Origin: Siphonodentalium dalli
Lineage: Eukaryota; Mollusca; Scaphopoda; Gadilida; Siphonodentaliidae
Assembly: GCA_032622095.1 (NCBI GenBank)
Contig: CP136061.1
Location: 255,083,582 to 255,147,581, forward strand
Direction of reading: 5' to 3'
Length of the DNA: 64,000 bases
Position numbers and translations under genes: made by a program. Each line of letters opens with the position of its first letter. Position 1 is the stretch's first letter. The notes under the pieces are model-generated. The model was not told the origin of the DNA and made no database searches. It was given only the letters and a program-made list of their open reading frames with translations. Positions 56,675-64,000 of this stretch are shown here, one piece after another.

Positions 56675-58036
56675 TATGGTAGTATAAACGAGTCTCATAT
56701 GTACGACCCTGAAGTAAAGCAAGCGTGTATATCGTAGTGCGGTTGGGAGAGGGGTGTGGTAGATCAGCGAACGCGTTACATTAGCCCCTGTGTTTTATAA
56801 GTAGACCACATGCATTTTGTCGTTGTGTTCTTCAATTAAATGTTATTGGTTAATGGAACATATTGCAGATGGAAACTTATATAATTAAAACAGACAGGTC
56901 GACCATTTTGCCATCTAGCCGGTGCTAGTCACAATGTGAGAGAATACCCTGCTGTGCATATATACTGGTGCTAGTAATTAACCTGGGTATTTATTTAAAA
57001 TTTGAAGCAGTTCGGATAACTGTGGGACACCTTGTTTAAGACACTTTGAAAGCTTGGGTGTATAGTTTTGTTAATTGGTACTCAATAATTTACGACATCT
57101 CGTAGAGTTTCTAAGATGGTTCATGAAAGAATCGCTTCATTCGGTTACGTAACAACTATCTATTCATGTGGATAACGGAACCTTTAAGCAATAACGTCAG
57201 AATAAGCCAGACAAAGAGAAGCACGGCCGAATAAATGTGTCTCTTGATAATTTACGAGCATCCGAGGACTGTCCAAGATGGTCCATGAAAGAAACATTTC
57301 ATATGTATGAGTTATGTAACAACCACGGATGCCTGGTGGAGAACTGAACCTGTAACGGATGCAAGCTGTGGATAAGACCGACAATGAGACATATTGCTGA
57401 TTAAATGTGTTACTTCATAATGTACGGTTTGACTATGGGACATCTAAGTTGGCATATGAGATAACAATATTAATTGTGTTACTATATCGTTTACTCCCAT
57501 CTGTGGAACGTTTGCGTTTGTCCAAGAAAGAACAAACTTATTGAGATACGCGCAAACAACCGATCCTAGCGGAGATTCTGTGTGTCTTTTATTTAAAATT
57601 AGAAGCAGTTCGGATAACTGTGGGACAACTTGTTTAAGACACTTTGAAAGCTGGGGTGTATAGCTTTGTTAATTGTTACTCAATAATATACGACATTTCG
57701 TAGAGTTTCTAAGGTGATTCATGAAAGAATCGCTTCATTCAGTTATAAGCAACAACCATCTATTCATGTGGATAAGCGAACCTTTAAGCAATATAGCGCC
57801 AGAAATAAGCCAGACAACGAGACGCATATCTGAATGTGTCTCTTGATCATTTACGAGCATCCGAGGACCGTCCAAGATGGTCCATGAAAGAAACATTTCA
57901 TTTGTGTGAGTTATGTAACAACCACCGATACCTGGCGGAGAACTGAACCTGCAACCGGTGCAAGCTGTGCATCAAGGATACGACCGTCAATGAGACATAT
58001 TTCTGATTAACTGTGTTACTTCATAATGTACGGTTT

Positions 58037-58650
58037 GTCTTAAATTGTCTATGGAACATCTAAGTTGGTCTATGAAAGAACATTATTAATTGTGTTATTT
58101 CATGATGTACGGTTTGTATATGGAACATCTAAGTTGGTCAATGAAAGTACACTATCAATTGTGTTACTTCATACTGTATGGTTTGTCTATGGAACATCTA
58201 AGTTGGTCAATGAAAGTACACTATCAATTGTGTTACTTCATAATGTACGGTTTGTCTTAAATTGTCTATGGAACATCTAAGTTGGTCTATGAAAGTACAC
58301 TATCAATTGTGTTACTTCATAATGTACGGTTTGTCTATGGAACATCTAAGTTGGTCTATGAAAGTACACTATCAATTGTGTTACTTCATAATGTATGGTT
58401 TGTCTATGGAACATCTAAGTTGGTCAATGAAAGTACACTATCAATTGTGTTACTTCATAATGTACGGTTTGTCTATGGAACATCTAAGTTGGTCTATGAA
58501 ATAACACGATTAATTGTTTTACTTTACAATGTACGGTTTGTCTATGGGACCTCTAAGTTGGTCTATGAAAGAACATTATTAATTGTATTACTTCATAATG
58601 TACGGTTTGTCTATGGCAATTTGGTCAATGAAAGAACAAGATTAGCTCTG
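58037..58650. repeat. 69-bp tandem repeat, about 8-9 copies
   Basis: The unit runs GGAACATCTAAGTTGGTC, then ATGAAAGTACACTATCAATT and GTGTTACTTCATAATGTACG. The 69-bp unit is 23 codons and stop-free in several frames, which explains the 192-codon frame at 58282-58860. It is a local expansion of a sub-block of the 597-bp repeat. Confidence 0.92.
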
Positions 58651-59967
58651 TTACTATATACATTTACTATCATCCTTGGAACATCTAAGTTGGTCCAAGA
58701 AAGAACAAACTTATTGAGTTACGCAACCAACACTGTTCCTAACTTGCAGAGATTCTGTGTCTCTTTTATTAAAATTAGAAGCAGTTCGGATAACTGTGGG
58801 ACACCTTGTTTAAGAAACTTTAAAAGCTGGGGTGTAGATTTGTTAATTGTTACTCAATAATTTACGACCTTCGTAGAGTTTCTAAGATGGTTCATGAAAT
58901 AATTGCTTCATTCGGTTACACAACAACCATCTATTCACGTGGATAACGGAAACTTTAGGCAATAAAGTCAGAATAAGCCAGACAAAGAGACGCACGGCCG
59001 AATAAATGTGTCTCTTGATAATTTACGAGCATCCGAGGACCGTCCAAGATGGTCCATGAAAGAAACATTTCATTTGTATGAGTTATGTAACACCCAGCTA
59101 TGAATGGCGGAGAACTGAATCTGTAACCGGTGCAAGCTGTGCATCAAGGATAAGGCCGTCATTGAGACATATTTCTGATTAACTGTGTTAATTCATAATG
59201 TACCTGTTTGTCTATGCAACATCAAAGTTGGTCAATGAAAGTACACTATCAATTGTGTTACTTCATAATGTATGAGTTGTCTATGGCAATTTGGTCAATG
59301 AAAGAACACGATTAGCTCTGTTACCAACACCGTTCCTAACTTGCAGAGATTCTGTGTCTCTTTTATTCAAATTAGAAGCAGTTCGGATAACTGTGGGACA
59401 CCTTGTTTAAGAAACTTTGAAAGCTGGGGTGTAGATTTGTTACTCAATAATTTACGATCTTCGTGGAGTTTCTAAGATGGTTCGTGAAATAATTGCTTCA
59501 TTCGGTTACATAACAACCATCTATTCATGTGGATAACGGCACCTTTAAGCAATGAAGTCAGAATAATGCAGACAATGAGACGCATGTCTGAATAAATGTG
59601 TTTCTTGATAATTTACGAGCATCCGAGGACCGTCCAAGATGGTCCATGAAAGAAACATTTCATTTGTATGAGTTATGTAACCGCTGCCTGTGGAGAATCG
59701 AACCTGCAAGCTGTGCATCAAGGATAAGACCGTCGATGAGAAACATTTCGGATAAACTTTATAATGTACGACTTTGTAAGAACGTCAAAGCAGGTCCTTG
59801 TAAGGAGAAGCTTATTAGGTTACGCAATCCCAACCGATGCATGTGGAGATGCAAATACTGCAACCGCAATGAGACCGAGAATTAGACGAACTTCCAATTA
59901 ATTGTCTCTTGTTCAATGTGTTCAAGAAGAACGAAAGTGGTGTCTTCGATGCATACAAAGTTCTATA

Positions 59968-60318
59968 GTGATCACAGGACCAGGAACACACGTCACTAAT
60001 GTAATCTCTAAACCGTCGCTTCAGACGTTCAGGAACCTACGTCACCAATGTAGTCTCTAAACCGTCGCTTCAGACGTTCGGGAACCTACGTCACCAATGT
60101 AGTCTCTAAACCGTCGCTTCAGACGTTCGGGAACATACGTCACCAATGTAGTCTCTAAACCGTCGCTTCAGACGTTCAGGAACATACGTCACTAATGTAA
60201 TCTCTAAATCGTCGCTTCAGACGTTCAGGAACATACGTCACTAATGTAGTCTCTAAACCGTCGCTTCAGACGTTCAGGAACCTACGTCACCAATGTAGTC
60301 TCTAAACCGTCGCTTCAG
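59968..60318. repeat. 49-bp tandem repeat, about 7 copies
   Basis: The unit is AACCTACGTCACCAATGTAG plus TCTCTAAACCGTCGCTTCAG and ACGTTCAGG. Exact 49-bp spacing of ACCGTCGCTT is seen at 60012 and 60061. Variants (CCTACG/CATACG, CACCAATGTAG/CACTAATGTAA) are interspersed. Confidence 0.95.
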
Positions 60319-60479
60319 GATTTCGGATGACGTCTATCTGGAATCCATGCAGTGGATGAGCTATATATATTTGTTGCAGGAGTTATTGTACTTACGAGTG
60401 AAAGGCATTATATGAATTTTACGAACATCTATTAAATGGTGAGGTGTATTAATTTGTTATGTTCAAAATCGTGGCGCAA

Positions 60480-62770
60480 TCGATGTCACTTTCAGGGGGA
60501 GGTTCTTTCCACGTGAAGCAGACATAGCCAAGCGTTTGAGATTGACCCCTCCCCTGCCCGTTACATCTATAGAGTGACCACTGTTCTTGTTCTCTCACTT
60601 GATTCTGCCTTATATATATATACCAGTCAAACCGCTGACGAGTGGGAATATAGAGTTAAGACATGTGATCACGAGCGGAAACTAATCATTTTCACACATT
60701 ATACTGGCTGGCTGCGTTGGTTCATTCAGTCCTACATGAATTATATAAACAAAATAACCTGACCACGACTGCATGTGTGTGGGATTTAAAGTTGCACATG
60801 TTGTACTTTGTAAGTGGACTCCATGTGTAAGCAAATCATGAGATTCAGGGTTATCTACAATATTATTTATACTATTTTTATTTTTGACTGGCTTAAACTT
60901 AGCAGAATTTAAGCTTCCGGTGAGCAAGGCGGGATACCTTGTTTGCGGGCCCAGGACACTGTGGCATCACCCATTGCTCATTCTGAATATGGGCACCAAA
61001 ATACAAAAAAAAACTAATAATTTTTACACATTATACTGGCTGGCTGCGGCAGTTCGTTCAGTCCCACATGAATCATCCCAATTTAAAATGTGTTCATTGA
61101 CGTACCCTACATGGATTTAGACCATCACGTCGGCCAACCCTTGGAGCCACCTGGACTCCGTATACCATCTAGCCGGAGTCCACCCACACCGTCACCGTCA
61201 CCGACGAAGCAACAACACCTGCTCGGACACTGCATGTACCATCAACATACGGTACTTACAGGGGGCTAAACCGACACATCGTCTGGATTCCAGCGACGGA
61301 AACAGATAAAGAAGAATTTTTTGTAACATAGCTACTTTTTGTTTTTGTTTTGTTCTTGTTATTTCAATAGAAGATAAAAATGAGGGATGGAGGAAAGGGT
61401 CTATCGAAATACGTTCTCCACGCGAAAGCGCAAATGACAAAGCTGTTGAGATTACCCCCCTGCCGGCTGCCGGCTGCATATAATATAGTGACCACTTTGC
61501 TTGTGCTCTCACTGCCATTACCAGACGAACCGCTGACTAGTGAGGATATAGAGTAAAGACGTGATCACGAGCGGAAACTAATAATTTTCACACATTATAC
61601 TGGCTGGCTGCGTTGGTTCATTCAGTCCTACATGAATCATCCCAATTTAAAATGTGTTCATTGACGTACCCTACATGGATTTAGACCACCACGTCGGCCA
61701 ACCCTTGGAGCCACCTGGACTCCGGATACCATCTAGCCGGAGTCCACCCCACACCGTCACCGACGAAGCAACAATATCTGCTCGGACACTGCAGCCACCA
61801 TCAACATACGGTGCTCACAGGAGATAAACACCCCTCGTCTGGATTCCAGCGACGGAAACAGAAAAATAAGAAATTTTTTTTGTAAAATTGCTTCTTTTTT
61901 CTTTTTGTTTTGTTCTTGTTATTTCAATAGAAGATAAAAATGAGGGATGGAGGAAAGGGTTTATTCAAATAGGTTCTCCACGCGAAAGCGCAAATAACAA
62001 AGCCCCCCCCCCTCTGCCGGCTGCATATAATATAGTGACCACTTTGCTTGTGCTCTCACTGCCATTACCAGTCAAACCGCTGACTAGTGAGGATATAGAG
62101 TAAAGATATGTGATCACGAGCGGAAACTAATAATTTTCACACATTATACTGACTGGCTGCGTTGGTTCATTCAGTCCTACATGAATCATCCCCATTTGAA
62201 ATGTGTTCATTGACGTACCCTACATGGATTTAGACCACCACGTCGGCCAACCCTTGGAGCCACCTGGACTCCGGATACCATCTAGCCGGAGTCCACCCCA
62301 CACCGTCACCGACGAAGCAACAATATCTGCTCGGACACTGCAGCCACCATCAACATACGGTGCTCACAGGAGATAAACACCCCTCGTCTGGATTCCAGCG
62401 ACGGAAACAGAAAAATAAGATTTTTTTTTTGTAAAATTGCTTCTTTTGCTTTTTGTTTTGTTCTTGTTATTTCAATAGAAGATAAAAATGAGGGATGGAG
62501 GAAAGGGTCTATTGAAATAGGTTCTCCACGCGAAAGCGCAAATAACAAAGCCCCCCCCCCTGCCGGCTGCATATAATATAGTGACCACTTTGCTTGTGCT
62601 CTCACTGCCATTACCAGTCAAACCGCTGACTAGTGAGGATATAGAGTAAAGACGTGATCACGAGCGGAAACTAATAATTTTCACACATTATACTGGCTGG
62701 CTGCGTTGGTTCATTCAGTCCTACATGAATCATCTCCATTTAAAATGTGTTCATTGACATAGCCTTTATT
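60480..62770. repeat. ~545-bp tandem repeat, about 3.5 units
   Basis: GAGCGGAAACTAAT occurs at 60673, 61570, 62119 and 62662; the last two spacings are 549 and 543, and the first (897) holds one diverged, partial unit. Each full unit has a CTGGACTCCG..CGGAGTCCAC hairpin, a T-rich stretch, TAGAAGATAAAAATGAGGGA, a variable C-run before TGCCGGCTGCATATAATA, and CTCTCACTGCCATTACCAG. The 101-106 codon minus frames are repeat by-products. Confidence 0.88.
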
Positions 62771-64000
62771 ATATAACATGAATTTATGTTTGCTCCGGCG
62801 GATGATTCTATTAACCACATAAAACTATTTTATTTTAAATATCTTAATGACAGATCTACAAAAAGAGAAATATATAACGGAATACTTATGGGTACCTACG
62901 TCCATTGTGTGGCTATATATCTACCGTTCGGCTATTATACAATTTTATTTATGTAAACGCAGAAGTCAAATGCTTGTAACAAAAGGTACAAATATCGTTA
63001 AGGTTGACTTGTTCAGTGAGAATGTCACTATAGGTATTTGATAAGTACTGTAGTAATTTTACAGCACATGGCATTTAAACTGTGTGTCGTGATTAATGTC
63101 AGTGCTGAGTTAACAAAAAATATCGAACGTCCCATGCACTTAGTATATATATAAATCTTTTTCCAGGGATGTAGCAAGGCGCATAGTCATTGGTGAAGGG
63201 ATTGTTGTTGTGTAGTTTCCGGCCGCAGGCCGGGTCGGATGGTCGGAACGCATTGTGCAGTTCCCTTCACCCTAAGGTGAAGGGAGCACCGAATGGCGAG
63301 CTTTCATAGTGTCGCTAACCTTTGTCACGTTATCAACGATGTCCAAATACCAGAATTTTTAAGATTCTTGTAAATTGAAGACAACACAGACTGGTCACAT
63401 AATTACCATAAATAATGAGTTTCTCAAATTATTGTCAGATTTGCATGGGACTATTTTGTCTACCTATACGATCCTATACCGTAGTATTATATATCCTATT
63501 GCATTGGTATGTGAATGACATGTTCCACAGAAACAACTGATGTACCGCATTGTTTTAAAATATACAAGTTTCAGGTTTCGCGCATTAACTTGGTGATATT
63601 ATAAGCTTAATTGAAAAGCAGACGAAAATTTATTGGTATTTTGACAGAAGTGTTATCGGTAAGAAATAGCTGGTACCGTAGAGATCGCCCATGCACCTAG
63701 TATAATTCCTTGTTAGTGATGTAGCCAGGCGCATAGTCAATGGTGAATGGAGCACCGAATGAGCCCAACCTTCAGAATGGCATTTTTCACATTGTAAATT
63801 GTACGTTGGTGCAGACGTCAGTCATGACTCCAGGTTTGTACACATAAGGGCCATAACGTGAAACTTGTAGCAAAGAGGAACTTTGTATCCAATCTTCTTT
63901 AATAACCGAATGAGCTATCAACGTTATGCAGGCAGTGTGACAATGGGATTTGTCTGAGCGAGTTTGGCTTATTTTGATCGAATGATAGTAAGCGTATCGG
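62771..64000. other. No gene; short duplicated segment
   Basis: CCCATGCAC.TAGTATA, GATGTAGC.AGGCGCATAGTC and GGTGAA.GGAGCACCGAATG occur at about 63133-63295 and again, compressed, at 63691-63762. The first copy holds an extra ~90 bp with GGCCGCAGGCC and TTCACCCTAAGGTGAA hairpins. GATGTAGCCAGGCGC is reminiscent of hAT ends, but no target duplication was found. Confidence 0.4.

Larger units (their letters stand above)
55130..59900. repeat. ~597-bp higher-order repeat field
   Basis: GAAGCAGTTCGGATAACTGT at 57003, 57601, 58777 and 59373 gives spacings of 598, 1176 and 596. Shared sub-blocks are ACTTTGAAAGCT.GGGTGTA, TCTAAGATGGTTCATGAAA, ACGAGCATCCGAGGACCGTC, CCAAGATGGTCCATGAAAGA and GAGACATATTTCTGATTAA. 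55136-55560 is an older, diverged unit. Within units, a ~90-bp sub-period is visible from the ..AAGATGGT.CATGAAAGAA motif. Frames such as 59598-59885 are not conserved between units. Confidence 0.8.

Noticed and set aside
59968-60318. CRISPR-like 49-bp array
   Set aside because: The whole 49-bp unit is conserved; there are no variable spacers and no cas genes.
1-64000. A host multi-exon gene hidden in short exons
   Set aside because: I looked for conserved domain-like peptides flanked by AG/GT on both strands and found only retrotransposon-type motifs; RNA data could still reveal one, so this is a limit of reading by eye.

Overview
This window looks like repeat-dominated, AT-rich nuclear DNA of an animal, most probably a marine invertebrate and perhaps a mollusc. 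The clues are Helitron ends, piggyBac-, hAT- and TA-target MITEs, 5'-truncated non-LTR retrotransposon fragments with AATAAA plus microsatellite tails, and dispersed repeats of a kind I associate with molluscan genomes (for example the AAGGGCCATAACTC-type repeat). The species cannot be named from the sequence. I found no host protein-coding gene I can defend, no rRNA and no functional tRNA. Long open frames are either minisatellites with no stop in their unit or chance frames.

Layout. 0-7 kb: a composite palindromic MITE, a dispersed repeat with an (AATC)n tail, a tRNA-like SINE head, and an old ~240-350 bp tandem repeat. 7-13 kb: a foldback element, two tail-to-tail non-LTR fragments, and a ~617 bp tandem repeat that has taken in a hAT MITE (8-bp target duplication), a piggyBac-type MITE (TTAA) and a 290-bp foldback. 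13-17 kb: foldback, minisatellite, non-LTR fragment, two head-to-tail Helitrons on the minus strand, another piggyBac-type MITE. 18-26 kb: a higher-order repeat field marked by CAACAGGTG, including a ~2.5 kb tandem duplication that copied a dead retrotransposon end and its GAT/GAC tract. 27-38 kb: more MITEs, a ~0.9 kb foldback, two unrelated 31-bp minisatellites, and a natural 'one unit versus about 17 units' pair. 38-40.5 kb: a Helitron inserted in a minisatellite, with the empty site visible on both sides. 41-48 kb: further foldbacks, one 192 bp near-perfect palindrome, and a minus-strand non-LTR end. 48.6-54.9 kb: a 33-bp minisatellite locus and its paralogue, which is split by a ~4.9 kb palindrome whose ~2.3-2.5 kb arms carry internal tandem repeats (foldback/FB-like). 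55-62.8 kb: ~597 bp higher-order repeats, a 69-bp array, a 49-bp array and a ~545 bp tandem repeat.

The parts form a mobile-element landscape and not a gene pathway. The main themes are (1) extreme enrichment for inverted repeats, (2) one palindromic core module carried by three different sets of transposon ends, and (3) many clean insertion footprints (TTAA, TA, 8 bp, A|T) that let insertion order be read directly. Coordinates of diverged repeats are approximate to tens of bases, because no alignment could be run.
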